This document shows, piece after piece, positions 44,398 through 55,383 of a DNA stretch of 64,000 nucleotides; position 1 is the stretch's first letter; every line of letters begins with the position of its first letter. The DNA is taken from contig JAJKFL010000042.1 of assembly GCA_021186555.1 (NCBI GenBank), positions 29,429,215 through 29,493,214 of the forward strand, in the 5' to 3' direction. The position numbers and the translations under genes were made by a program. The notes below the pieces were generated by a model. It had not been told where the DNA came from and ran no database searches. It saw nothing but the letters and a program-made list of their open reading frames with translations. This stretch comes from Reticulitermes speratus. Taxonomy: Eukaryota; Arthropoda; Insecta; Blattodea; Rhinotermitidae.

Positions 44398-45808
44398 AGT
44401 AGTAATACTGCGGGTTGGGCCGATGATTGAGCCGACAGGAAGCGAATGTAAACAAACCCCCACCCACAGGTCAACGACCTTGTAGGATGTAAACAAACCC
44501 CCACCCCATCTATCAGTGATATTTCCTGATGTACACCTCTAGGTCAACGACCTTTTAGGATGTAAATAAGCCCTACCTTAATTATTGGTTGTTACGATAA
44601 ACTCCCTATCCCACAGGTTAATGACCTTTGTAGGACGTAAACAAACCCTCACCCTATAGATGAGTGATTTTTTATGTAAGCAATCCCCCACCGTAATTAA
44701 TTACTGTTTAATAAATATGTGGTTAATTTAATAGGTATATGAAATGATATTATTAAATATAATTGCACAAAGTAGTTAAATAAATTAACAGTAACTAAAC
44801 GTTTGAGCGTAAGCTACTATTTTTTTTATTTAGACATACGGTAGTTTTGCAAATGCGCTAATTTTAAATATTTGCAAATGCAAGTAGTAAACTGGTTTTT
44901 TGCCGTTATTACGTAACTGAACTTGTATTTAACTTACTTATGTTATGAACAGCGTTGATTTACTAAGCGACTGATGAACTAGAGGGTGTGGTTTTGGTGT
45001 TGCTCGGAATGAAAATGCCTAAGGTCATATGCTATTTTGAAAAATAGAAAGTAGGTAGACTGATAGTTTACTAAGACTCATTGAGACTAGAAAGTCTGTT
45101 TACAAACGCAAATAGTAAATATTAGAAAGTAGGTCGCCAGACGCATAATGCATTTAATAATAGAATTACACTTATGTCAAGATACTCTAAGCGGGTAGAC
45201 AGAGCGTAGCCAGCATACAGGTGGTAGTTGCAGGACTAACACAGTGTGGGAAGGGAATAAATGTTTTCAATAAATTATGTATTATTAATACACGTTTTAA
45301 AAATAAAATGTTACAATTTGTAGGTATAATGTAGAGAGCTAAGAATGGAAAATGTTAATATGCATTGACATTAAGTAGAGACCTTGAAAAATACAAGAAG
45401 CAAGAAAGGACGGTGGAAACTTATGTAGGTTACCTGCAAATTAATGGCCTGGACAGGCCCTTAGGGTTCCCAGACGTCTAGACAATCGGCATATGAAGGT
45501 GCACTGATCGCCTTTAATACCAGCAGATATCCCTGGTATTCTGTTAGGGGCTGAGTCAACCCCACAACCATAGTGCGGTCAGAAGGATTTTGTTAATGAA
45601 TCACGACTTTCCCGCTTGTAGCGCAGTGTCTAGCTAAATATGCCACCGCGTGCCTACACCTGCTATGAGAATACGTACATTTTAAGGGTAGCGAAGTGAT
45701 AAACAAGGTCACTATATTTTGATGACTCACCAAATAGCAAAGGAATGTGAACATGTTCAGACATGTTTTAGTAGGATGGTGTTCTCTATTACGTCCGCGC
45801 ATTTTGTA
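44398..45808 (+). repeat. Left terminal inverted repeat of Polinton
   Basis: 1,411 bp. Outer part has tandem subrepeats built on GGATGTAAACAAACCCCCAC and GGTCAACGACCTT. The inner end is at GCGCATTTTGTA (45808), after which the two ends diverge. It is almost identical to the right copy by eye. Confidence 0.92.
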
Positions 45809-46141
45809 TATTAGAGCGCGTTTTAAGACAAATAGATTACTTTACCGCTACCGAAGACGGATTGAAGACAAGTGGAATCTACGTTTTCTACTCTTGTGCT
45901 GATTTTCTACGGTGTTTATTAGTTTAATATTTTACTGTGTTTATCAGTGTATTGTCTACGGACGCTTTTCTACTGAACACTTTGAAGAATCAATATTCTA
46001 CTGAACATTCTACTGTCGCTGTGATTTATATATCTTCTGAACATTTTGCTACGGTTGTACTGAACATTTTGCTACTGTGTGTGATTTTCTACGGTGTTCG
46101 TTAGCTTAAAGTAAGTGAATCTATAAGAATTATAATAAATT
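45809..46141 (+). promoter_or_regulatory. Leader with degenerate tandem repeats ahead of polB
   Basis: No coding signal. Repeats of the phrase TCTACTGAACATTTTGCTAC (variants at about 45967-46090) and GATTTTCTACGGTGTT (45901 and 46083). Being the only intergenic space between the TIR and the first gene, it is the likely place for the promoter of the + strand gene string. Confidence 0.45.
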
Positions 46142-46663
46142 ATGGCAAAGAAACTGTTTATGAACAGGCAGAGAGCTTTTCCGACATCCGAAGTTCCCTC
46201 CTTAACGGAAGAACGGACGGAGTTGGAGGCTAGTTCACCTGACATAAATAACCCGGTGTTAGAGACAGCAGTAGAGCTACCATTTGAAATTTTGGATGAG
46301 ACTTCAAAATCTTTTCCAAAATTTAATGCAACCGGGCGAAGTTTGTTGATCAAATTTAACCCCCCAAGAGAGGAGGAGGACTCTTCCACTTACCTCAAGG
46401 AATGTATTACAGGGCTGACAAACTATCTAGTTGTCAAAGTGCCAAATAGAGATATGGTGGGGCTCACCATTCGAAATACGGAGAATGTTGAGGATAAGGT
46501 GGTTGGGATTAGTCTGCGTCGCCGTGACCAATTGAAACCTGATGTGGTCTGGCAAGTACTCGGGAAGGTCATCCAAAGCAACGCTAGGTTTGGTTTGACT
46601 GACCGACTCGAAGTGCGTCTGGACCATGATAGGATACCGGTTGGAAACGGAAAAAAATGCTGA
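46142..46663 (+). pseudogene. polB: Polinton DNA polymerase B, N-terminal part (frameshifted)
   Basis: 173 codons from ATG 46142, first gene after the TIR leader. The second half (residues 75-170) has alpha/beta character: LVVKVPNRDMVGLTIRNTEN, VVGISLRRRDQLKPDVVWQV, LGKVIQSNARFGLTDRLEVR. It ends at TGA 46661 just after an A7 run (near 46650-46656); the polymerase frame takes over at this point, overlapping 46626-46663. I read both as one polymerase gene separated by an indel in the A-run. Whether the N-terminal piece was ever a separate protein cannot be decided here. Confidence 0.6.
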
Positions 46664-49600
46664 GAAGACGAAGGGGCGCTCACTCGATGTAATGAGTGCA
46701 ATTAAGAGGAGCATCGTTGTTGTAAAGGCTGCTTTTCTGTGTTTGGCTCACGCCCTAATTATCGCTATGGCCGGGGTTAATAGTGATCCTATGTACAAAT
46801 CATATAGGAATGGAAATCGATTGGACAAACCTGTTGAAGAACTTCTCAAGGCTTCCGGTGTTGATTTAAGCAATGGCGGGGGCCTTGAAGAACTTCAGCA
46901 GTTTCAAGACCATCTTTCGGACTACAAAATTATGGTTTATGACGGACTGAGTCCCGATAGACTCATTTTTAGTGGAAATTCCCTTTCGGACAAGAAATTG
47001 TACCTCCTGTATGATTCGGACACGGGTCACTATAATGTGATTACTAACATTAAGGCAGATCTGGCGAAAAAGTATGTATGCAACGCGTGTGACGCACTAT
47101 ACGACTGGACACATACGTGTGACAAAGCTTGCTCTCTCTGTACAGCCACACCACCATGTGCTAAAGGTGATTCTAGGTATTGTGCTGCATGCAACAGGAT
47201 ATTTCCTAGTGAAAAGTGTTTTCAGAATCATCTTACCCTGAGAGTGAAAGGAAAGCTAGTGTGCCAGTGGAAACAAGTATGCCGGAATTGCAGTTTCGTA
47301 GTAAATTCAGATAATAAGCATGAATGTTTTAAGAAATTTTGTAATTTGTGTAACAAAATTCAACCTTCAGACCATCTTTGCTACATGGCTCCACTGAAAC
47401 CTAGCAGACTTTCAAACATATTTATGTACGTTTTCTTTGATACGGAGTGTACGCAAGATCTTGAGAAGCGTGATGGGTCTTTCGAACACGTACCGAATCT
47501 TATATGTGCTCAGCAAATGTGTTCAAAGTGTGAAACCAATGATGACTTAAGTACCGATTGTGAACAGTGCGGCAAGCGTGTCCACGTGTTTTGGCAGGAC
47601 CCCATAGGCAAATTTATTGATTACCTCCGGCTGTCCAGACCATTCGCGGATAAGCTGTATGTTATTTCACATAACTCTCGCGGATACGATGCACAGGTTC
47701 TACTGAGACGGTTTCTGGAACTAAGATGGATACCAAAGTTGATAATGGATGGTACGAAAATTCTTTGTATGTCTGTTGAGCATATCTGCTTTGTTGACTC
47801 CTTGAACTTCATCCCGATGTCGCTGAAAAACATGCCCAAATCATTTGACCTCACATGCAGGAAGGGGTACTATCCCCATTATTTCAATACGGCCGAGAAT
47901 TTAGACTATGTGGGGTCTTATCCTGAACCCAAGTTCTATGGGGCGGACTTTATGTCCAGTGATGAGAGATCCCGATTTTTGCAGTGGTACGAGGAGCAAA
48001 AAGACAAAATTTTCCATAATAAGGAAGAGCTCTTGGCCTACTGTATGGATGACGTCAATGTACTGAGGCAGGCATGTACCGCTTTTAGGAATTTGTTTTT
48101 GAATTTGGTAAAGATGGATCCGTTTCGTGAGGCCATTACTATATCATCCATTTGCAACAAGGTATTTCGTACAAAGTTTCTGAAACCCGATACTGTGGGT
48201 CTAATCCCGAGAGGGGGGTACCGTATGGGTGACCGCCAGTCTGTTGAAGCTCTTCAATGGCTGGCGTACATTGGTCGGACTAAAGATATGAATAAGATAA
48301 AGAATGGGAGGGAGGTTCGTTTGGATGGGGTACCAAATATGAAAGTTGATGGGTATTGTGCAGAGACTAGGGAAGTCTTTGAATACCTAGGGTGTTTTTG
48401 GCACGGGTGTCCATGTATGCCCAATCGTCACAAGCGCATTGGTAACACTGACGAGACATTGCTGAGCAGGTATGAGGAGACAATGGCGAGGTTGCAAAGG
48501 ATCAGAGATGCTGGTTATAAAGTTATTTCGATCTGGGGTTGTGAGTTTAAAAAATTACTCCGCGACAATCTTGAACTGCAAAAAGAACTTGGCTCACACC
48601 CCTATGTGAAGAACTCACCCATTAATATTCGGGATGCCTTGTACGGTGGTAGAACTGAGGCTACGAAGATTTAGTACAAAGCCAAGCAGGGTGAGGAAAT
48701 ACACTATGTAGATGTGATCAGTCTGTATCCCTACATTTGAAAGTATCGGAAATTTCCTATTGGCCACCCAAAAGTGTACGTGGGTGCAGACTGTCCTACC
48801 GACTGCCTGGCAAGGGATTGGATTATTAAGTGTAAGGTTTTGCCACCTAGGAAGCTGTATCATCCAGTACTTCCGTATAAGAGCAATTCCAAGCTGATGT
48901 TCCCTTTGTGTTGTAAATGCGCTGACACTATGCAACAGGCCGGCTGTACACATTCTGATGAAGAACGATGTATAGTCGGTACATGGGTTATAGATGAAGT
49001 CTGCAAAGCTGTAGAGATGGGTTACAGCTTGGTAGAGGTGTTTGAATTTTGGGAATATGCTGTGACACGCTATGTAAAAGATGACGCTAATTCAGGTGGA
49101 CTCTTTGCACAGTATGTCAACATGTTCCTGAAATTGAAACAGGAATCATCTGGTTTCCCATCCTGGGTGCAAAGTGAAGATGACAAAGATCGATACATTG
49201 AGGACTACCGGCGCGCAGAGGGAATTTCTCTAGACAAGGCATCTATTTCAAAAAATGCGGGGCAGCGAACTTTGGCAAAGTTGAAATTAAACTCAATGTG
49301 GGGTAAATGGGCACAGAACCAGAATAAGACCCAGATATCAGTCGTGACCTCAGAGAAAGAGTTTTATGAGCTGATCACATGTCCGGGTACTGAGGTTACT
49401 AGCCTCATATTCCCGAACGATGAAGTGGCATGGGTTTCTTGGAAGCACACCGAGGAAAACATAGCCACAGGAAAGAACGTCAATGTTGCCGTAGCGGCAT
49501 ACGTGACTAGTCAAGCTCGACTAAAACTGTATCAGTATCTGAGCGAGTTGGGGGAGTCTGTCCTCTATTGCGACACCGGCTCTGTCATCTACATTCACAA

Positions 49601-49999
49601 CGTAGCTGAACCAACAAAAGTGAAGACAGGAGATTATCTGGGCGACCTCACAAATGAGTTGGAGGAGTTTGGCGCGGGCTCCTATATTGAGGAGTTTGTT
49701 TCAGGTGGCCCTAAGAACTATGCTTTCTCTGTCTTTTGCCCTCAAATGGAAGACGAACAACTAAATGTAAAGTAAAGGGCATTACCCTGAATTATGATAA
49801 TTCCAAGGTAGTGAACTTTACTTCTCTAAGGTCTATGATTTTGGAAAATGCTGACCCTGTACATGTACACAATCCCAAGAAGATTAAACGTAAACATGGT
49901 GGTATGGTTGTGTCGGAGCCCGAATCGAAGGAGTACAAAGTGGTCTTTAAGAAGCGCCGGCTTACAGACAACTTTGACTCACTTCCTTACGGCTATTAG
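46626..49999 (+). pseudogene. polB: Protein-primed family B DNA polymerase of Polinton, inactivated
   Basis: Replicates the element from protein-primed ends. Domains: Cys-rich zinc-like region (residues about 140-260 of this frame), 3'-5' exonuclease ExoI YVFFDTEC (Asp 272), ExoII ISHNSRGYDAQ (near 349-355), ExoIII YCMDDVNVLR (475-476), an endonuclease-like insert with VDGY...YLGCFWHGCPC, motif A DVISLYP (48711), motif B KLKLNSMWGKW (49278), motif C LYCDTGSVIY (49566) and a basic C-terminal end to 49999. Lesions: TAG 48672-48674, TGA 48738-48740, a frameshift near 49750, and motif C has Gly (49578-49580) where the second catalytic Asp of DTDS is expected. Exonuclease motifs are intact. Dead as a polymerase. 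Confidence 0.92.
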
Positions 50000-50107
50000 A
50001 TGGAAAAAAATTTGTTCAAATACATTTAGGCTTCTGAAACAATAAAAACATTTTTCGGCTTTGAAATTTTTTTAAGGCTTGCATAAATTCATAAATAGAG
50101 GCTCATT

Positions 50108-50790
50108 ATGCATTTAACTTCAGTTTGGAGTATGACGCTGAAGCTTCAACATCCATTTACTCTAATAGTAGCCGGTCCAAGTTCATGCGGAAAGTCAACA
50201 TTTGTTATTAGATTATTACAGTGCAGAGAGCAGCTTGTGACACGGTGTATGATAATACTGTCTGGTGCCATAGTGAAAATAACGCCCCACATCACCTAAA
50301 AGACGTATCATTTGTTAAAGGTGTTCCTAATTTTGATAATCCTAAACATGTTCCCACATTAATTGTGTTAGATGATTTGATGGACTCTGCTTATTCTACA
50401 AAAGTCAGCGAAGTATTTACTAAAGGATCACATCACAGGAATATTAGTTTGGTGTTAATTACGCAAAACCTTTTTCATCGGAGCCAATCTTCACGTGATA
50501 TTTCTCTCAATAGTAAATATATAGTGGTATTTAAAAACCCCAGAGACAAGGCACAAATTGTACACCTTGCTCGACAAGTCTATCCTGAGAATATTTCTAG
50601 CTTTCATAAAACGTATTTAGAAGTTTGTAAAGACCCACATTCTTATTTATTTCTTGATTTAACACAATCCATTAATGATCTGTTAAGATTTAGAACAAAG
50701 ATATTTCCTGGTGAAGTAACTGAGGTGTTTGCACCTTTAGAAAGTAATGAACCGAGTGAAATCACAATATCATTACCTCCACGTTCTTAA
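50108..50790 (+). pseudogene. FtsK/HerA-type packaging ATPase, one frameshift
   Basis: Would pump genome DNA into capsids. Frame 50108-50299 gives LKLQHPFTLIVAGPSSCGKS (Walker A GPSSCGKST, near 50170-50200). After a frame change near 50230-50260, frame 50221-50790 gives VPTLIVLDDLMDSAYS (Walker B with DD, near 50355-50390), the sensor-like ISLVLITQNLFHRSQSSRDI and SLNSKYIVVFKNPRDKAQ. Length after rejoining would be about 225 residues, normal for Polinton ATPases. One indel is the only lesion seen. It is followed by the next gene with a 44-base overlap. Confidence 0.88.
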
Positions 50791-51079
50791 AGACGCCAAG
50801 CCACAAGCTAGACGTGCTTTACTCTCTTCTGCAAGTGACGAGTTGATAAAAGTTATTGTTGAATGTGCTATAAATACACTTAACGGGAATCATAAATTAT
50901 CTACAAACGAAAAGAGTAAACTTGGTAAATATAAGAACAGGTTACGTGAGCTAGTCAATCCAAAGATTAGTTTTAAAAGCAAGCGTAAACTTTTAATTCA
51001 GAAAGGAGGGTTCATAGTTCCTTTGCTTACCAGTATTTTATCTAGTGTCATCGGGGCTCTAGTTACTAGTAATAATTAA
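50747..51079 (+). CDS. Small Polinton protein with hydrophobic C-terminus
   Basis: 110 codons. Basic, helical first part (RRALLSSASDELIKVIVECA, INTLNGNHKLSTNEKSKLGK, YKNRLRELVNPK), then a Lys/Arg stretch ISFKSKRKLLIQKGG and a hydrophobic end FIVPLLTSILSSVIGALV. The same kind of small protein recurs next to Polinton ATPase and integrase genes in arthropods. The Gly-Gly before the hydrophobic helix may be a protease site and the tail may act on membranes, as virion-release peptides do; both are guesses. ORF intact. The start overlaps the ATPase end in another frame; the true start may be the in-frame Met-like codon within the overlap. Confidence 0.6.
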   Translation: MNRVKSQYHYLHVLKDAKPQARRALLSSASDELIKVIVECAINTLNGNHKLSTNEKSKLGKYKNRLRELVNPKISFKSKRKLLIQKGGFIVPLLTSILSSVIGALVTSNN

Positions 51080-51082
51080 TAA

Positions 51083-51805
51083 ATGGCTTTAAAACGTATG
51101 ATTTTAGTTCCTCCAGAACTATGAAATAATTGTTCTGAATCAACGTCACCACCACCGGTCAAAACCATACTTAAAAGTAACGATCATAGTTTTAATAAAT
51201 GGACAAAGGTTCGTCTGCATCAAGACCCTTACTTGAAAACAGAAAAGCGAAAACGTGATCCTATCCCTATACCAATAATAGAAACAGGTGGTACCCCTGA
51301 TAACAAACCTACATTTAAAACTAAACGTAAACGCATAATAGGTTCAGTGCCTGTATTTAACACTGAAACTGCAGATACAGAATCTGAAACTGATGCTGAA
51401 AGTATTTCACCTGTACATACAAAGTACATTCAAGGCGTATTAAAACGTAAAGTATCGCATGACCCTACGTTCGGAGTATACCAGGATAATGCTGATGGCT
51501 CTTTCAAGATTGGCAGTTCAAAGTTTAAATTTAGCAACAGACACGTGTTTGTGGATAGTAAGCGGTTCAAAGCTACACGAGGTCTGTGGGAATTACTAAC
51601 TAAGTCGCGACCCGATAAAAATGCAGTCACTCTCCAAGACAAACATGCATATAAACAGATATTGTTGCAGTCCAATGCGCATAGAGTTGATTTCAGCCCT
51701 ACCGGTAAGATCAGAGCAAATAAGGGCGTAAAATATACGCGTTTTATTTCGCGACTGTTTAATGATTCACCTAAACGAAATATAGCATGGGAATCCGTAG
51801 AGTAA
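51083..51805 (+). pseudogene. Conserved Polinton protein of unknown function, one nonsense codon
   Basis: ATG 51083 lies 3 bases after the previous stop. The frame has TGA at 51122-51124 (codon 14) and is then open to 51805. N-terminal half is Pro/Lys/Thr-rich and acidic (ETADTESETDAES); the C-terminal half is a folded-looking domain: HDPTFGVYQDNADGSFKIGS, KFKFSNRHVFVDSKRFKATR, GLWELLTKSRPDKN, VTLQDKHAYKQILLQSNAHR, GVKYTRFISRLF. I recognise this domain as a recurrent partner just ahead of integrase in insect Polintons but know no function. Its 3' end overlaps the integrase start by 19 bases. A downstream start would skip the stop. Confidence 0.65.
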
Positions 51806-52860
51806 ACCCCGTAGGAAAACTTTATTTCGATCCCAAACATCCTGCGGGATACGGGTCTGTTTCAAAGTTGGCAAAGGCTAGTAAAATTAATAAAAAAGAC
51901 GTTGAGGAGTGGCTAAGTTCGCAGGATACATATACGCTTCACAAACCGGTGCGAAAACATTTTCCCCGCAACCCATACACTGTCACAAATATTGATGATG
52001 TATGGGAAATGGATCTAGCAGACTTAAGCAGTCTGTCTCGATATAACAGTGGACATAAATATCTTCTAACAGTTATTGACGTGTTTTCACGATACGCGTG
52101 GAGTTTGCCGTTAAAAGACAAAACAGGGGCTTCTGTTACAACAGCATTGAAAACTTTATTTAAAAATAGACAACCGCTTACATTACAGTCAGATAAAGGA
52201 ACCGAGTTTGTAAATGCAACAGTTCAAAAGTATCTGAAGAATCAAGGGATAAGTTTTCATACGACACATAATCCAGACATTAAAGCTGCCATAATTGAAA
52301 GATTTAATAGGACACTGAAAAGTAAAATGTATAAGTATTTTACAAAAAATAAGACATATAGATACATTGATGCTCTAGACAAGCTTTTAGAGGGGTACAA
52401 CAATAGTGTCCATTCAACTATATGAATTCCGCCTAGTATGGTCAATCCTTCCAACATTTACGCTGTGTGGCAGAGAATGAATAAATACAGTACAGATACT
52501 CCCCAAGGACAAGTTAAAATTAGAGTTGGTGACTTTGTGCGTATAACAAAAGAAAAGTTGAAATTTGCCAAAGGCTATGAGCAGACGTATTCCACAGAAA
52601 TGTTTCGGGTTGTCAAGGTTATTCGCCGCATTCCTCAACCTGTGTACGAAGTTGAAGACTTACGCAGTCAGCCTATTGAGGGTCAGTTTTATAACTACGA
52701 ACTAGTAAAGGTTACAGTATCTCCAGATACAGAATTTCAAATAGATAAAATACTACGTTCTCGTACAAAGGGCGGCATTAAACAGCATCTTGTCAAGTGG
52801 AGAGGGTACCACGAGAAATTCAGCTCTTGGGTAAACGCTTCCGATATTAAAAGAATATAA
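51787..52860 (+). pseudogene. Retrovirus-type integrase with chromodomain, one in-frame stop
   Basis: Inserts the element and creates the 6-bp duplication. N-terminal part GYGSVSKLAKASKINKKDVE with a zinc-poor helical domain; rve core with WEMDLADLSSLSRYNSG (Asp, 52012), LTLQSDKGTEFVN (Asp, 52192) and AAIIERFNRTLKSKM (Glu, 52297), spacing D-34-E; a TGA at 52423-52425; then in the same frame the SH3-like part and a C-terminal chromodomain FQIDKILRSRTKGG...HLVKWRGYHEKFSSWVN. The stop is 21 codons after the core helices, so a truncated protein would lack the DNA-binding and chromodomain parts. The gene ends TAA overlapping the next ATG (TAATG). Confidence 0.9.
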
Positions 52861-53660
52861 TGGAATCATTTTTCGTGGTGTTACCGTCAGACAGTTCAGA
52901 AAGTTATTTTCCTCTCAATACGATAGCTAATTTTAGAACAAAGCTAGCCACCCCTATTCAACTCGAACCCAACAAGTGGGAAGTCGGTTTAGTTGAAATA
53001 TCGTATCCGAGAGGTTATAAGAAGCAACCCCTGCACAATATCGTACGTTTAGATACGATGGATATCAAGTTTCCAGTAAAGAATTACGAAAATCTGTATG
53101 AATTGTTTGTAACACTAAAGCGACATTTCAAATCGCCTGAAGATAAAGAAAATTTTGTTATTAAATTTAACGGGTATCTAAATAAGCATATGCCACCAGA
53201 TGCATACACTACAAACACTCTAGGCGTCTGTTATGGACAAAATTCGCTAAAGGTAGGCGAAAAAATAATATCGCACTTCCCTGTTCGTGTTTATAACGGC
53301 CTCGAAGATTTGGCAGCGACAATTATGGCTCCTGCTAATTGTAGTGCCAACAAAGTATCACTACCCGAAACGGATAATTTAAACTTTGCTGCGCCAGAGC
53401 CAATATACGTATACACCGATATTATTAAACCGAATTTAGTAGGCGATTCTTACGTCAGAATGCTGACTCCTTTACACTTTCCATCTGCTGATGGCTATCA
53501 TAGGTTCCATTTCCCATTGTACAGACCAGTGGAACAATCATTTATAGAGTCAATAGCCATCCGTCTTGTTACAAAGTCTGGAGAAGATGTTACTTTTGAC
53601 GATAGTGATATTCCATGCTTAATAACATTACACTTTAAAAACAAATCCTCAGTGCAATAA
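52860..53660 (+). CDS. Penton-like minor capsid protein (single jelly roll)
   Basis: 266 codons, intact. Begins MESFFVVLPSDSSESYFPLN, with the block WEVGLVEISYPRGYKKQP and further beta-rich segments (VRMLTPLHFPSADGYHRFHF, FIESIAIRLVTKSG). This opening (F.V.LPS.SS..YFP.NT...F.T.L) and the WEVGLVEI..P block identify the minor capsid/penton protein of Polintons, which forms capsid vertices. It overlaps the integrase stop and is followed by 20 bases to the next gene. Confidence 0.85.
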   Translation: MESFFVVLPSDSSESYFPLNTIANFRTKLATPIQLEPNKWEVGLVEISYPRGYKKQPLHNIVRLDTMDIKFPVKNYENLYELFVTLKRHFKSPEDKENFVIKFNGYLNKHMPPDAYTTNTLGVCYGQNSLKVGEKIISHFPVRVYNGLEDLAATIMAPANCSANKVSLPETDNLNFAAPEPIYVYTDIIKPNLVGDSYVRMLTPLHFPSADGYHRFHFPLYRPVEQSFIESIAIRLVTKSGEDVTFDDSDIPCLITLHFKNKSSVQ

Positions 53661-53680
53661 TACTCAGTTCATAGGGTGCC

Positions 53681-54085
53681 ATGGATCAATATACACGGTA
53701 TTACATTAATCAAAGCGGTGGTGGTGGTGATATAGGTCCAGTATATAGAGCAAGTTTCAGAGTGCAGAGGGGAAATGGTATTGGGTCATTCTTCAGGGGG
53801 CTGTTTCGTTTTGTTAAGCCTTTGTTGTATTCAGGAGCTAAGGCTGCAGGTAGGGAAGCATTAAAGACGGGTTCAAATATCTTTACTGATTTACTTAATA
53901 AGCGACAGGGGCAACAAGTTGGTGATATTCTTAAATCACGTTTCGGTGAAGCAAAGGACAATCTTGAAGACAAAATTAAGAAAATGACTGGTTCTGGCTT
54001 GTGTTTAAAAAGGAAGCGAAAGTCGAAAAAGGTTCATTTACAAAGTAAACGTGCAAAGGTGAAGGATATATTTTCAAAAGAATAA
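53681..54085 (+). CDS. Small basic virion-like protein (adenovirus pVI/pX-like position)
   Basis: 134 codons, intact. N-terminus has a Gly-rich stretch (SGGGGDIGPVYRA), then an amphipathic helix GSFFRGLFRFVKPLLYSGAK and a Lys/Arg-rich end (KRKRKSKKVHLQSKRAKVK). GGGG-type and RGNGIGSF sites may be protease targets of the adenain-like enzyme. In Polintons and adintoviruses a gene of this type sits between the two capsid genes and is likened to adenovirus pVI or core proteins; the exact homology is inference. Two bases separate its stop from the major capsid ATG. Confidence 0.7.
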   Translation: MDQYTRYYINQSGGGGDIGPVYRASFRVQRGNGIGSFFRGLFRFVKPLLYSGAKAAGREALKTGSNIFTDLLNKRQGQQVGDILKSRFGEAKDNLEDKIKKMTGSGLCLKRKRKSKKVHLQSKRAKVKDIFSKE

Positions 54086-54087
54086 TT

Positions 54088-55383
54088 ATGGAGTGTTTGA
54101 AATCGGGTCTCGATATCTTTCTCAAGCGTAGCATCCAAACGTCCATCTTAAACAGTCACACAGTTACATACAAACCTATTGCCCCTACAGAAAATCCTTG
54201 TCAGTTAGAATTTCATTGCTCTGGTCATAGTGATTTCTACATCGATTTGAATTCTGTGCGTCTACTTTTGCGCGTTAAACTTGTAAAAACTGACGGAACA
54301 GATTTCACGAGTACTGAGCCAAATGCAGTAGGGTGTGTCAATAACCTGTTACATTCATTGTTTAGTGCACTAAGTGTGTCATTAAACGGAAAGCCAGTAA
54401 CTCTTCATGAGACAAACTACCATTATAAGTCCTATATTGAAAAGTTGTTAAATTATGGAAAAGACGCTTCAGGGACACATCTTCTCTCGAGTTTTTGGTT
54501 TCTCGATTCACCAGCATCAAATGGATCGTTGGGGGCAGATAAGGAAAACAAGGGTTACGTCACAAGATTAAATTATCTCAGTGAGAGTCAAACAATTGAA
54601 CTCTATGGAAGACTTCACGCCGACTTATTCAATTCAGATAAAATGCTAATTAACGGCGTCGATATGAATATTAAATTGACACGTGCGCCTGAGGCCTTTT
54701 ACCTCTTGGGAAATTCAGACGACGTCAAAGTTCGTATTAAAATCTTGGATGCAACTCTTTTTATCACTCAGATCGAGCTGAAACCTCCTCTGCTTCTAGC
54801 TCACGCTAATGTCTTGGGTATGAAGAGAAAGGCACATTATCCTCTTACACATACTCAGATTAAAACCTTCACAGCGAGTGCTGGGGCCCAGCAAGTCTCT
54901 ATTGATAATGCATTCCTTGGACCGATCCCTGAAAGGTTACTTGTTGCAATTGTTAAAAACACCGCATTTGTAGGTTCTGCTAGTACAAATCCTTTCCAGT
55001 TTCACCATTATGACATGACCTATCTTGTTTTGTATGTAAATGGAGTTCAGTACCCTTCCGAGTCCCTAACAATGGACTGCTCTTCCGCTTTCGGGGTTAC
55101 CAGGGCTTACGAAACACTTTTCTCCAGTACCGGTATTCATCACGACGACCGTGGTCACATGATTACCATGGAAATGTTCACAAAAGGTTTTTTCATATTA
55201 GGCTTCGACTTAACTCCTGACAGAGAGGCTGACGAAGAACACGTTAGTCTACCTCGTCAAGGAAACGTGCGCATTGAAGCACGCTTTAAAAAGCCATTAC
55301 CTGAACCTGTAACATGTATTCTGTATGCCGAATTTCCTGGGCACATTGAGATTGATAATTCCCGAAACGTCACAGTAGAATGA
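54088..55383 (+). CDS. Major capsid protein (double jelly roll, hexon-like)
   Basis: 431 codons, intact. Beta-rich throughout; landmarks are FHCSGHSDFYIDLNSVRLLL, NLLHSLFSALSVSLNGKPVT, the central FYLLGNSDDVKVRIKILDAT, HYPLTHTQIKTFTASAG and the C-terminal CILYAEFPGHIEIDNSR. Polinton major capsid proteins share this layout (IDL..VRL, ..SLFS...V.LNG, Y.L...K..). It would trimerise into capsomers. It is the longest uninterrupted gene of the element, and its stop overlaps the protease start (ATGA). Confidence 0.88.
   Translation: MECLKSGLDIFLKRSIQTSILNSHTVTYKPIAPTENPCQLEFHCSGHSDFYIDLNSVRLLLRVKLVKTDGTDFTSTEPNAVGCVNNLLHSLFSALSVSLNGKPVTLHETNYHYKSYIEKLLNYGKDASGTHLLSSFWFLDSPASNGSLGADKENKGYVTRLNYLSESQTIELYGRLHADLFNSDKMLINGVDMNIKLTRAPEAFYLLGNSDDVKVRIKILDATLFITQIELKPPLLLAHANVLGMKRKAHYPLTHTQIKTFTASAGAQQVSIDNAFLGPIPERLLVAIVKNTAFVGSASTNPFQFHHYDMTYLVLYVNGVQYPSESLTMDCSSAFGVTRAYETLFSSTGIHHDDRGHMITMEMFTKGFFILGFDLTPDREADEEHVSLPRQGNVRIEARFKKPLPEPVTCILYAEFPGHIEIDNSRNVTVE

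Noticed and set aside
45593-45802. 69-codon open frame present in both TIRs
   Set aside because: It is duplicated only because the TIRs are identical; the translation has no motif and lies in a non-coding repeat.
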